From contig JASJAW010000011.1 in NCBI GenBank assembly GCA_030066795.1, positions 1-51,087 of the forward strand: a DNA stretch of 51,087 nt. The letters run 5' to 3'. Origin of the DNA: Dinoroseobacter sp. Lineage in GTDB: Bacteria > Pseudomonadota > Alphaproteobacteria > Rhodobacterales > Rhodobacteraceae. Each line of letters opens with the position of its first letter. The first letter of the stretch is position 1. The position numbers and the translations under genes are program-made. The notes under the pieces are model-generated. The model did not search any database, was not told the origin of the DNA, and was given only the letters and a program-made list of their open reading frames with translations. Positions 26,401 through 33,895 of the stretch are shown here, piece after piece.

Positions 26401-26552
26401 CCGGGATAGAGCGTTGTGATGGTCGCGTTGAGATTTGTGATGGTCGGGTCTTCTTGCCGACCAAGTGAAAGGAAGGCAGATGCGCCGGCCGAGATGATGA
26501 CCAGCAGGATCAAGATTACAAGTCGCGGGTTCTGGAAAGTGAGTGCGCGCAT
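23427..26552 (-). CDS. RND family efflux permease
   Basis: A 1041-residue inner-membrane proton antiporter of the AcrB superfamily. The N-terminal transmembrane helix (PRLVILILLVIISAGASAFL) is followed by LGRQEDPTITNLNATI, which is typical of the hydrophobe/amphiphile efflux clade. Two large periplasmic loops and two groups of helices follow, including the conserved LGLLVDAAIVMSDEIRQRL segment bearing the proton-relay acidic residues. I start at the ATG at 26552 (GGGGGAT upstream). It follows its adaptor gene by 4 bases. No outer-membrane factor gene is present, so the pump must use a TolC-like protein from elsewhere. Confidence 0.93.
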   Translation of the reverse strand: MRALTFQNPRLVILILLVIISAGASAFLSLGRQEDPTITNLNATITTLYPGAEPSRVEALVTQPLEEEMRERPEVDVISSTSSTGVSVISLELNETTDPALIEQIWSEARDGVTDVARSFPDGVLPPEFDSDGIAAVGAIFAMSPVEEAVPHAVLARYAEQLAEVLRNVPGTASVETFGTPQEEIRVQLDPAKTAALGLTPSVVGNAIRSADAKVQSGRLLSGQADFLLDVSGDIEELERIRDIVLVRGADDQIARLADIADIQRAPRDPAPSLALIDGKAAVLLGVEAGDGLQVDVWMGWVKDTVAEFTPSLPSGLQVEQIFDQSVYTQDRLREVATNMAIGVGLVIAVLLVTLGARAALIVGTVLPLVSLATLASMNFIGLPLHQMSVTGLIVALGLLVDAAIVMSDEIRQRLAAGASRLHAVDTAVRRLAVPLLASTVTTALSFVPMILLPGPAGDFVGSIAIAVVLMLAWSLVIALTVTPALAGWFLPEGGRGAGIGSGALGRGFRATLRWSAANPVRSIALALVLPVLGFVSFPTLVPQFFPAVDRNQFHIEVEMARGTAISETQRLVQQMDDELRAIDGITRVAWTLGESAPAFYYNLVGSRSSEPSFAQALVTTTAPEVTARILAPLQTQLTTAHPEARILVRGLIQGPPVDAPIELRVVGPDLRTLREEGERLRAVLQTVPEITTVRANLEGGAPKLEINIDEAAARLAGLSLTDIASQLQTGLDGATGATLIEASEQLPIRVKLGGDVRGDAERISQMLIVPPAGSGNGASQTLPALPLSALAEITLVPSDSPIARRDGSRVNTIQAFITAGTLPESALISAQDAIAAAGFTLPDGYALEVGGDADARNDTITNLLAPIGLIVTLSLATVVLAFGSFRLAGVTFTVAILSAGLSMLALAVFQYPFGITAVIGVIGSIGVSINAAIIILTALQQSPAAASGDTDAMADVVMKGSRHIISTTLTTFGGFLPLILGGGGFWPPFAMAIAGGVLLSAVVSFYFTPAMYAVVRPSVKVKAAPEQVATGAPILKIAAE

Positions 26553-26556
26553 GGGA

Positions 26557-27708
26557 TTATCCCCCGGCCACAAGTGTTGTGGTCTGACCGGCGCTCAGGC
26601 GATGGGTTCCCCCGGTCACGACTTGCGCGCCTTCGGGGAAAGCACCTGCGATATACGCTCGGTCCTGTGCGATATGCTCCAACGTGACGGCGATCCGCTC
26701 CAGCGTTTCGGATCCGCCAGGCACCACGAAAACCGTCCAGAGCCCGTCAACCCCTTCGCTCAGGGCGCTGATGGGGACCCAGGCGCCGGCAACGGGAACC
26801 GTTCTACTCAGCGTAATTTCGGCGAGTGTTCCGGTTACCGGCGAAAGGTCTTCCGGGAGAGAGATCAACACGCCGCGGGTGCGGGTTGCAGGGTCCAGAT
26901 CTGGCCGAAGCCGTTCGACTATTCCGGTGACCTGCCCGGTCGGCAGTTTCACCTCAACCATGTCACCAACGGCGATTTCGCCGGCCAGGTCCTCTGGCAC
27001 GCCAACACGCGTCTGAACTTGCGCGCTTTGCAGCGTCAGCAGCGTCTGATTTGGTGCAAGGCGTGCGCCTTCGTCGACCACGCGTGACCGAATGACGCCG
27101 CTGTAGGGCGCCAAGATTTCGGATTTCGCAAGCGCGACTTCAATTGCGGAGAGGGCAGCCTTGCTTTGCGCAATCTCTGCTTCGGCAACAGCGAGATTGA
27201 ATTTTGCTTCGTCGCGGCGCTGCGATGAGGTGAATTCGCGTGATGCGAGTTCGGACTGCCGGTCTGCGGTCAACTGCGCAAGATCGCGTCGGGCAGTGGA
27301 CGCTTCGATTGCGGCCTCTTGTGCGGCACGGTCTGCTTCCAGCGAGCGGGTATCGAGGCGCGCAAGGACTTGTCCACCTTGCACCACGTCACCCTCATCC
27401 ACGAGAATTTGTGCGAGCGAGCCACCCGGTTCGAAAGCGAGGTCTGTGCTACGGGCAGGTTCGATGGGGCCCGTGAACCGTGCTGTCACGTCATACTGCT
27501 TTTGAATATCGAGGGGCGCTACGACGACCGGCGTCGCTGGGCGCGGTACAACTTCGTTGGTATCAGCGGCACGCGCTGCGATGATGTCAGCGCCGAAACT
27601 TACAAGACCGAGCGCAAGCGCAATGGCAAGGCCAGTGCCGGACAACACTATTCCTCTGCGCACAAAGCGCTGAAACAGACCGCTTGGGGAGGAGCTTTTA
27701 AAAGACAT
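26557..27708 (-). CDS. RND efflux periplasmic adaptor subunit
   Basis: A 383-residue membrane-fusion protein. An N-terminal hydrophobic anchor (IVLSGTGLAIALALGLVSFG) is followed by the first half of a lipoyl-like domain (GSLAQILVDEGDVVQGGQVL), a helical hairpin (about residues 120-190, rich in Ala/Glu/Arg), the second lipoyl half (SEILAPYSGVIRSRVVDEGA) and beta-barrel domains. The start at 27708 (MSFKSSSPSG) has AGGAA upstream; the frame is open further, but into the operator region. First gene of the efflux operon, divergent from the TetR regulator. Confidence 0.92.
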   Translation of the reverse strand: MSFKSSSPSGLFQRFVRRGIVLSGTGLAIALALGLVSFGADIIAARAADTNEVVPRPATPVVVAPLDIQKQYDVTARFTGPIEPARSTDLAFEPGGSLAQILVDEGDVVQGGQVLARLDTRSLEADRAAQEAAIEASTARRDLAQLTADRQSELASREFTSSQRRDEAKFNLAVAEAEIAQSKAALSAIEVALAKSEILAPYSGVIRSRVVDEGARLAPNQTLLTLQSAQVQTRVGVPEDLAGEIAVGDMVEVKLPTGQVTGIVERLRPDLDPATRTRGVLISLPEDLSPVTGTLAEITLSRTVPVAGAWVPISALSEGVDGLWTVFVVPGGSETLERIAVTLEHIAQDRAYIAGAFPEGAQVVTGGTHRLSAGQTTTLVAGG

Positions 27709-27794
27709 GTTCAATGTTCCTATGGCGTCGGTTCGCTCAACGCGCTTGCACATAAAGTTAGAGTTGCTTACATCAAGTGTAATTAGCTTGCATG

Positions 27795-27811
27795 TGTTAG
27801 AAAGTCTAACA
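27795..27811. promoter_or_regulatory. Inverted repeat in the efflux/TetR intergenic region
   Basis: TGTTAGA (27795-27801) and TCTAACA (27805-27811) form a perfect inverted repeat around AAG. It lies 84 bases upstream of the adaptor start, close to the larger palindrome. It may be a second operator or a promoter-linked element. Confidence 0.5.
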
Positions 27812-27821
27812 TTTAATTTTG

Positions 27822-27851
27822 CGTACATTCACAAACGTGTGTGAATGTACG
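27822..27851. promoter_or_regulatory. Operator-like inverted repeat, resembles the AcrR operator
   Basis: CGTACATTCACA (27822-27833) and TGTGAATGTACG (27840-27851) are perfect 12-base arms around AACGTG. The arm TGTGAATGTA closely resembles the E. coli AcrR operator (known sequence style TACATACATT/TGTGAATGTA). It lies between the RND operon and the divergent TetR/AcrR gene, 28 bases before the latter's chosen ATG, so it is the obvious binding site for that repressor. Confidence 0.75.
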
Positions 27852-27879
27852 AACATGCCACAAAATGAGGCACCGGGTG

Positions 27880-28494
27880 ATGGCAGATACAACAAAGGTT
27901 CGCGCGAAGAACGCGTATCATCATGGTGATTTACGTCAGCAGCTGCTGAACGCGACGCGCCAATTGGTTGAAGAAAAAGGACCGGATGGGTTTTCCGTTT
28001 CTGAAGCCTGCCGTCGAGCTGGTGTGTCCACTGCGGCGCCCTATCGGCATTTCTCTGACAAAACAGACATGATCGCTGCGCTCATCGTCGAGTGTATGAA
28101 GGAAATGACTGCGCGTCTTATTGAAGCTGGCGCGGCGCACCCCTTTGGCACTATCGAAGCTATCGCTGCAGGCGGGATTGAGTACGTGCATTTCGCCGAA
28201 ACCAATCCAGCCATGTTCAGGCTTATGTTTTCGGAGAATTATGGCCGGTCTGAGATCGAAGAAGCTGGCCACGATTGTTACAACTCACTTCTGCTGCAAG
28301 TGGCGTCCTATCTCGGCAAGAACGAGGTTGATGAAGAAGTCCTTCGTGAGTCTTTTCCGCTTTGGACCTTTGTTCATGGAACGTCATTCCTTTGGATTGA
28401 CGGCAAAGCTGATTTCGCCAAGACGCAACAATCCGTGGAAGAGCTTGTCTCTGAAGCTACCCGGCGCTTGCTTCCGCAGAGGAGCCAGCAATAA
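27880..28494 (+). CDS. TetR/AcrR family transcriptional regulator
   Basis: 204 residues with an N-terminal TetR helix-turn-helix (YHHGDLRQQLLNATRQLVEE, then ACRRAGVSTAAPYRHFSDKT) and a C-terminal WHG-type ligand domain (FPLWTFVHGTSFLWIDG). I chose the ATG at 27880 (GAGG 10 bases upstream). Further upstream candidates are a GTG at 27841, which lies inside the palindrome, and an ATG at 27865. It probably represses the divergent RND efflux operon and itself. Confidence 0.88.
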   Translation: MADTTKVRAKNAYHHGDLRQQLLNATRQLVEEKGPDGFSVSEACRRAGVSTAAPYRHFSDKTDMIAALIVECMKEMTARLIEAGAAHPFGTIEAIAAGGIEYVHFAETNPAMFRLMFSENYGRSEIEEAGHDCYNSLLLQVASYLGKNEVDEEVLRESFPLWTFVHGTSFLWIDGKADFAKTQQSVEELVSEATRRLLPQRSQQ

Positions 28495-28521
28495 AAAACG
28501 CGCCGGAGTCAGGCGCGTTTT
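28495..28521. terminator. Bidirectional intrinsic terminator between tetR and chrR
   Basis: AAAACGCGCC (28495-28504) pairs with GGCGCGTTTT (28512-28521) around GAGTCA-type loop GGAGTCA. The flanking A and T runs allow termination in both directions for the convergent tetR-type gene and chrR. Confidence 0.88.
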
Positions 28522-28545
28522 CCTAAGTCGATCTTGCGAGGTCGA

Positions 28546-29211
28546 CTAGATGCGCAGGAAGGGCTGCGCAATCTTCGGAAGGAACTTGCGGAATTTCAGC
28601 GGTGCATCGGTGGCCGCCAAACAGATACAAGGCTCACCTTCCTCAGCGACCGGCGTATGTTCAACATTCGGATCGGCGATTTCGACGTCGCCGGGGCCGA
28701 ACCGATCAAACTCATCCCGGAAGGCACCCTGTAGAACAAGCGTAAGCTCCGTGCCGTGATGCCCGTGATCCGGAACCTCTGCCCCGGCAGGGATATAAAG
28801 CAAGCGAACAGACGCCTCTTTAGAGGTCGGCAAGATGGCTTGCTTCACGCCGAGGCCGACAGGACGCCAGTTCACGGCCTCGATCCCACCGTCAACATAA
28901 TCCAATAGCGGCTCGGGAAGCACAGGATCGTTTTTCAACGGTAGTTCGGAACGATCGAACGCGATCGGACCCTTCGGTGGCAGTTGCTCAATCGCCGCAA
29001 GACAATTTGCGAGCGCTTCGGGCGCTAGAGCAACCTCGCCAGCGTCTTCGAGTACAGCTCCGCCTACAGCGTCATGCGCCTCCAGAGCAGCACGACATGC
29101 ATCGCACATCGACACATGCGTTGCGACAACAAGGCTGAACGCCTCGGGAAGCAAGCCAGCCGAGTACGCCATGATCAGCTCGTCCGTAAGATGATGCTTA
29201 ATCTGCGCCAT
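28546..29211 (-). CDS. chrR: ChrR-type zinc anti-sigma factor
   Basis: ChrR (221 aa) holds the ECF sigma RpoE inactive; in R. sphaeroides singlet oxygen releases RpoE. The N-terminal anti-sigma domain has zinc ligands H6 (or H7), H32, C36 and C39 (THVSMCDAC). The C-terminal cupin has H149, H151, E155 and H185, with the same spacings (2, 6, 36 from the first) as the ligands known in R. sphaeroides ChrR (H141, H143, E147, H177). It starts 1 base after the rpoE stop, so the two are cotranscribed and coupled. Confidence 0.95.
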   Translation of the reverse strand: MAQIKHHLTDELIMAYSAGLLPEAFSLVVATHVSMCDACRAALEAHDAVGGAVLEDAGEVALAPEALANCLAAIEQLPPKGPIAFDRSELPLKNDPVLPEPLLDYVDGGIEAVNWRPVGLGVKQAILPTSKEASVRLLYIPAGAEVPDHGHHGTELTLVLQGAFRDEFDRFGPGDVEIADPNVEHTPVAEEGEPCICLAATDAPLKFRKFLPKIAQPFLRI

Positions 29212-29212
29212 A

Positions 29213-29833
29213 TTACTCTTTATCCGCGTCCATTTCTCGTCGCAGCCTTTCTAGGGCTAACCTAATGCGCGACTTTATTGTGCCAAGAGGCAATCCGGTC
29301 TCAGAGGCGATTTCGCTGTGGGACAAGTCCCCGAAATAACACCGTTCAATGAGTATACGTTGCTTCTCGGGCAACTGGATCAGTGCGGACTGTAGTTTTT
29401 TGCTGTCCTGCTCCAGAGCGATAACGTCTGACGCGTCCGGTTCGGGTTCCGGACCCCATGGAAGCTCCTCTGGTTCCGGGCGGCGCTCCTTGCGCAAGAG
29501 ATCGATTTTGCGATTCCGTGCGATCGTAAAAATCCAGGTAGCTACGGTCGCTCGCGCAGGATCAAACAGATGCGATTTTCGCCAAACTGTTGTCATAACG
29601 TCCTGCGCGCAGTCTTCTGCAAGCGTCTCATTTGCCCCGGACTTCAGCAAAAACGCCTTAACGCGTGGCGCAAAGTGCGCAAAGAGCGCCGCAAAAGCCT
29701 GCGTGTCCTGACGGTCGCGGATGGCGATCATCAAGGCTGCCCAATCCTGATCAAGCGATTGGTCGGCACGCGGTTTTGTGGCGATAGACACCGTATTCTG
29801 GTCTCCGTCGGGCAATAGGGGCGACTTAATCAT
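29213..29833 (-). CDS. rpoE: ECF sigma factor RpoE (ECF11, ChrR-controlled)
   Basis: 206 residues with sigma region 2 (ALFAHFAPRVKAFLLKSGAN, DCAQDVMTTVWRK, ATWIFTIARNRKIDLLRKER) and region 4 (LIQLPEKQRILIERCYFG, HSEIASETGLPLGTIKSRI). It directs RNA polymerase to singlet-oxygen response promoters (known for R. sphaeroides RpoE). I start at the ATG at 29833; a TTG 30 bases upstream would add ten residues. The divergent five-gene operon is a conserved neighbour and probable target. Confidence 0.94.
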   Translation of the reverse strand: MIKSPLLPDGDQNTVSIATKPRADQSLDQDWAALMIAIRDRQDTQAFAALFAHFAPRVKAFLLKSGANETLAEDCAQDVMTTVWRKSHLFDPARATVATWIFTIARNRKIDLLRKERRPEPEELPWGPEPEPDASDVIALEQDSKKLQSALIQLPEKQRILIERCYFGDLSHSEIASETGLPLGTIKSRIRLALERLRREMDADKE

Positions 29834-29918
29834 ACGCTGTTCACTGGACGGCTTGCACGTCAAATCTATGTGCCTGAGACGAAAAACGGGAAATATCCCA
29901 GAAAAAAGGCACTGTTAC

Positions 29919-29946
29919 TGATCCATTTTAGTTGTCAGTACGTATG
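29919..29946 (+). promoter_or_regulatory. Candidate RpoE-type promoter of the divergent operon
   Basis: TGATCC at 29919-29924 matches the -35 element known for R. sphaeroides RpoE (ECF11) promoters. A possible -10 is CGTATG at 29941-29946 after 16 bases. The -10 assignment is tentative. It lies 57 bases upstream of the amine-oxidase-like gene. I did not find an equally clear element facing rpoE. Confidence 0.55.
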
Positions 29947-29980
29947 TCAATCGAAGCAGACACTCAGGGAACGGAACTTC

Positions 29981-31282
29981 ATGCCATTTGAGACGATGAG
30001 AGGCGCACCGCGACGGATCGCGGTGATCGGAGGCGGAATATCTGGCATGGGGGCCGCGTATTTCCTGTCAAAGGGGCACAATGTTGTCCTGTTCGAACGC
30101 GAAGGGCGTATGGGCGGTCACGCCAGGACCGTGCTGGCAGGAAAATTCGGCGATCAGCCGGTCGATACCGGCTTTATCGTTTTCAACTATGTTAATTACC
30201 CACATCTGACGCGTCTCTTCGACGAGCTAAATGTACCTGTCACGAAGTCGGACATGAGCTTCGCGGCTTCAATTGATGGGGGGCGGCTTGAGTATGGTTT
30301 GCGCACTCTGCGCACCCTTTTCGCGCAGAAACGCAACGCGGTGCGCCCGGCGTATCTTGGCATGGTTCGGGACATTCTCAAATTCAACAAATATGCGCTT
30401 GAGGCTGCGGATGACGCAAACCTCACAATTGGACAGTTGTTAGACCGTCTGGGCACCGGAGAGTGGTTCCGGGACTTCTATATCCTGCCGTTCTCTGGCG
30501 CTATCTGGTCAACGCCCACACAAAAAATCTTGGATTTTCCGGCCCAAGCGCTTGTGCAGTTCTTCAAAAATCATGCGCTTATGTCGTCTTCTGGTCAGCA
30601 CCAGTGGTACACGGTTGATGGCGGCTCCATCGAGTACGTCAAACGGCTGACTGCCCATCTTGACGCCACCGGCGTGGAGCTGCGCAGCGCGGCCCCCGTG
30701 CAGGGTGTCCAAAGGGCAGCGAACGGGGTTCTTGTGCGCGCCGAGGGCGGAGAGTGGGAGCCGTTCGACGATGTTGTATTTGCGACCCACACGGACACCA
30801 CGCTTTCTCTGCTCGCCGACAGTTCCGAGGCCGAACGCGTGGCCCTTGGTTCGATTAAATACCAGCCAAACGAGGTGGTGCTGCACGCGGATGAAACCCT
30901 TATGCCGAAGCGCAAGATCTGCTGGTCATCATGGAATTACTGCGAAGAAGCCGGCGGGTCGCGTGAAAAGATCGATCTGACCTATTGGATGAACTCGCTT
31001 CAACCAATTCCAAAAGATGATCCGCTATTTGTCACGCTCAACTCGACCCGTTCGATCCGGGAGGAGCTGATTTACGACACCGTTGAATTCAGCCACCCGG
31101 TTTATGATCTCGTGGCTCAACAGGGTCGTGAGGCGATCCGGTCGATGCAGGGTATGCGCAATACATGGTTCTGTGGAGCCTGGATGAAAAACGGTTTCCA
31201 TGAGGACGGGTTATCAAGTGCGCTCGACGTCGCCGACGCTATTGTGAGCCGCGACATTCCAGCAAAGATCGCTGCTGCATGA
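29981..31282 (+). CDS. FAD-dependent amine-oxidase-like protein (RpoE-regulon operon, gene 1)
   Basis: A 433-residue flavoprotein with the N-terminal dinucleotide motif IAVIGGGISGMGAAYFLSKG, VVLFEREGRMGGHARTV, and a C-terminal NTWFCGAWMKNGFHEDGLSS that closes the FAD site. The R. sphaeroides counterpart (RSP1091, annotated as an amine-oxidase-like/cyclopropane fatty-acid-related protein) is RpoE dependent and has been linked to furan fatty-acid formation and ChrR turnover. I recall that literature and have not checked it here. The ATG at 29981 follows CAGGGAACGG. It overlaps the next gene by 4 bases. Confidence 0.85.
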   Translation: MPFETMRGAPRRIAVIGGGISGMGAAYFLSKGHNVVLFEREGRMGGHARTVLAGKFGDQPVDTGFIVFNYVNYPHLTRLFDELNVPVTKSDMSFAASIDGGRLEYGLRTLRTLFAQKRNAVRPAYLGMVRDILKFNKYALEAADDANLTIGQLLDRLGTGEWFRDFYILPFSGAIWSTPTQKILDFPAQALVQFFKNHALMSSSGQHQWYTVDGGSIEYVKRLTAHLDATGVELRSAAPVQGVQRAANGVLVRAEGGEWEPFDDVVFATHTDTTLSLLADSSEAERVALGSIKYQPNEVVLHADETLMPKRKICWSSWNYCEEAGGSREKIDLTYWMNSLQPIPKDDPLFVTLNSTRSIREELIYDTVEFSHPVYDLVAQQGREAIRSMQGMRNTWFCGAWMKNGFHEDGLSSALDVADAIVSRDIPAKIAAA

Positions 31283-32037
31283 GCGTGCTCGACCATATCG
31301 ACGGTCAAACCTTCCATGGGCGCCGCGGCGGCGTGGAGAACGCGTTCCGCTACTCGATCGACTATGTGTTGATCGACCCGGAAGCGGACCCGAAACGGCC
31401 TGCGCTTTTCGGGCGGAACCGTCGCAACCTTGCGGCGCTCTACGATAAGGATCACGGCGGAGCTCCGGGAAAAGGGGCGGGCGCGGACTGGGTAAGAGAC
31501 ATACTAAGTCTCCGCGATCTGAAAGTCGCCGATGGGCAAATCCTGCTCCTCGCACAGCCTCGGATGCTAGGCCACGTGTTCAACCCGGTGTCGTTCTGGC
31601 TTTGCCATGACAAATCTGGGGCGCTGCGCGTTGTTATCGCGGAGGTGACCAACACGTTCGGTGACCGACATTCCTACCTCTGCCACAACGACGATCTAAG
31701 TCCGATTGGCCGCTCCGACATTCTTGAGGCTGAGAAGATCTTCCACGTGTCCCCGTTTCAACCCATAGAGGGGGGCTATACGTTCCGGTTTGACTTCCGG
31801 GACGACCGTGTGGGTGTCTGGATCGACTATAGTACCGGAAATGAGGGGCTCTATGCGACGCTGACAGGAACCCGCGCTCCGCTGACCTCATGGCGCATCT
31901 TGCGGGCGTCTTTCCGTCGTCCGTTCGGATCGCGCCGTGTGCTTGGCCTGATCCATTGGCAGGCGCTTAAGCTCTGGATCAAAGGCGCCGTGTATCGGGC
32001 GCGGCCCAAGCCCCCTTCCGAAGAAGTGACGCGGTGA
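31279..32037 (+). CDS. DUF1365 family protein (operon gene 2)
   Basis: 252 residues with DUF1365 hallmarks: VENAFRYSIDYVLIDPE near the N-terminus, QPRMLGHVFNPVSFWLCHD, and VAEVTNTFGDRHSYL-like EVTNTFGDRHSYL. The function is unknown biochemically. The R. sphaeroides counterpart (RSP1090) sits in the same RpoE-controlled operon. It overlaps the flavoprotein stop (ATGA) and the next start by 4 bases each. Confidence 0.92.
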   Translation: MSVLDHIDGQTFHGRRGGVENAFRYSIDYVLIDPEADPKRPALFGRNRRNLAALYDKDHGGAPGKGAGADWVRDILSLRDLKVADGQILLLAQPRMLGHVFNPVSFWLCHDKSGALRVVIAEVTNTFGDRHSYLCHNDDLSPIGRSDILEAEKIFHVSPFQPIEGGYTFRFDFRDDRVGVWIDYSTGNEGLYATLTGTRAPLTSWRILRASFRRPFGSRRVLGLIHWQALKLWIKGAVYRARPKPPSEEVTR

Positions 32038-33287
32038 GCGTGGCGTCGCACGTCACAGCCCGCGCAGGCGAAGTGCGCCTGACCGGTTTTGCGGTGTTCG
32101 CGGCGATGCTCTCGGCCGCTGGATTGCCGATTTACATCCACGCGCCGAAGTTTTATGTCGATGAATTCGGCGTCAGCCTCGCGGCGCTCGGCACCGTCCT
32201 GTTTTTTCTCAGACTGCTGGATTTCGTGCAGGACCCTGCGCTGGGCTGGCTGTCTGAGAAAACACGCGAGTACCGAAGTGCCATGGTCGCGGGCGCCGTG
32301 GCGGTTTTGGCAGCCGCCATGTTCGGCTTGTTCGCCGTAACACCGCCCATCGCGCCCATGTGGTGGTTCGCCTTTATGCTGACGGCGCTTTTCTCGGCGT
32401 TCAGTTTCCTGACTATCAGCTTTTATGCCCAAGGCGTCTCGACTGCCGAAGGGATGGGAGAGAAAGGTCATCTGAAGCTGGCCAGTTGGCGCGAAACGGG
32501 GGCGCTTCTGGGCGTCTGCGTTGCGGCAGTCGCGCCGACAGTCTTAATAGGAACCGGGGCGCCATTCGTTGGGTTCTCTCTCGGCTTCTGCCTGCTTTGC
32601 CTTGCTGCGCTGCTCCTTATGCGCGGGCAATGGGACGCGTCGGCGGCCCCGGATGAGGTTGGTTTTGGCGTTGTACTCGGTGATCGACAAGCGCGCCGTT
32701 TGTTGGTTCTGGCGCTGGTGAACGCCACACCCGTTGCCATCACATCCACCCTGTTTTTGTTTTTTGTTGAGAGCCGGTTGCAGGCACCGGGCATGGAAGG
32801 GCCGCTTCTGCTGCTTTTTTTTCTATCGGCCGCCGCCTCCGCTCCCCTCTGGGGCCGTGTGGCGCGTCGCATTGGCGCGAAGCGTGCCCTGTTGATCGGT
32901 ATGCTCGTCGCCATAGTCACCTTTATCGGGGCCGCTTCGCTGAGCGCCGGCGACATCGTGCTGTTTGCCTTGGTATGCATCGGCTCTGGGGCTGCCATGG
33001 GCGCGGACCTGACGCTTTTGCCCGCAATGTTCGCGCGGCGAATGGCAAAGGTTGCTCCATCTGCAGGCCAGGCCTTTGGTCTCTGGTCGCTTGTGACCAA
33101 ATTCACACTGGCTTTTGCTGCAGTTGCACTACTTCCCCTTCTAGAGGCGCGTGGTTTTGAGACCGGCACAACCAACCCGCCCGAGGCGTTGGCACTGCTT
33201 ACGGTGCTTTACGCGATATTCCCTTGTGCCCTGAAACTTGTCGCGATCGCTCTGTTAGCCGCGACCCGAATTGAGGAAGAAGAATGA
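32034..33287 (+). CDS. MFS transporter, sugar/cation symporter (GPH) type (operon gene 3)
   Basis: A 417-residue membrane protein with about 12 hydrophobic segments and the GPH-type cytoplasmic motif DPALGWLSEKTREYRS between helices 2 and 3. It starts at a GTG (32034) overlapping the DUF1365 stop by 4 bases. The substrate is unknown; in this operon a lipid or oxidised compound is as plausible as a sugar (inference). Confidence 0.88.
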   Translation: MSVASHVTARAGEVRLTGFAVFAAMLSAAGLPIYIHAPKFYVDEFGVSLAALGTVLFFLRLLDFVQDPALGWLSEKTREYRSAMVAGAVAVLAAAMFGLFAVTPPIAPMWWFAFMLTALFSAFSFLTISFYAQGVSTAEGMGEKGHLKLASWRETGALLGVCVAAVAPTVLIGTGAPFVGFSLGFCLLCLAALLLMRGQWDASAAPDEVGFGVVLGDRQARRLLVLALVNATPVAITSTLFLFFVESRLQAPGMEGPLLLLFFLSAAASAPLWGRVARRIGAKRALLIGMLVAIVTFIGAASLSAGDIVLFALVCIGSGAAMGADLTLLPAMFARRMAKVAPSAGQAFGLWSLVTKFTLAFAAVALLPLLEARGFETGTTNPPEALALLTVLYAIFPCALKLVAIALLAATRIEEEE

Positions 33288-33859
33288 TGGAATACGTTCT
33301 ACTGGTTTTCGTCGGCCTTCTGCTGGCGCTTGGTTTTTTTGCCCTGGTTCAGAAGAAATGGAGCTTTGTTGCTCAGAGCCCGGACGATTACGCAGGCAAA
33401 GGCCCCGATTTTGACATCCGCAAGCACCTGAACGGACCAATCCTTTGCGAAGGTGTGATCTATGGTCCCACAGGCCGAGTAACTTCGCGCTTTGTTGCAG
33501 ACTTCGAGGCGAAGTGGGACGGCAATGTTGGAACGATGACTGAAAACTTTCGGTACGACAGTGGTGCGACGCAAGCGCGCGAGTGGCGCCTTTCCATCGG
33601 CAACGACGGGAAAATTCACGCAGAAGCTCCGGATCTCGTGGGGGCGGGTGAAGGTTGGCAAAAAGGATCGGGCGTGCAGCTGAACTACCGTATCAAGTTG
33701 CCCGACAGCGCAGGCGGTCACGTGCTTGATACGACAGATTGGATGTATCTTGTCGAGAATGGTGCCATCATCAATCGCAGCCAATTCCGCAAGTTTGGGA
33801 TCAAGGTGGCTGAGCTTGTCGCAACCATGCGCCCTAAGTCGGTCACTCCGGCGGAATAA
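33284..33859 (+). CDS. DUF3833 family protein (operon gene 4)
   Basis: 191 residues with an N-terminal hydrophobic helix (YVLLVFVGLLLALGFFALVQ) and the DUF3833 domain (GPDFDIRKHLNGPILCEGVI onward, ending with FRKFGIKVAELVATMRP). In many species this family is annotated as a lipoprotein, but here no lipobox cysteine is seen; it looks like a membrane-anchored periplasmic domain. It overlaps the MFS stop by 4 bases (a second ATG follows directly). Confidence 0.87.
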   Translation: MMEYVLLVFVGLLLALGFFALVQKKWSFVAQSPDDYAGKGPDFDIRKHLNGPILCEGVIYGPTGRVTSRFVADFEAKWDGNVGTMTENFRYDSGATQAREWRLSIGNDGKIHAEAPDLVGAGEGWQKGSGVQLNYRIKLPDSAGGHVLDTTDWMYLVENGAIINRSQFRKFGIKVAELVATMRPKSVTPAE

Positions 33860-33895
33860 TCCTCGGAACTTGAGTACGGTTAGAAGGACCTCGAC

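Noticed and set aside
27841..27879. GTG start at 27841 for the TetR regulator
   Set aside because: It falls inside the operator-like palindrome, and the ATG at 27880 has a better ribosome site and gives the usual TetR N-terminus.
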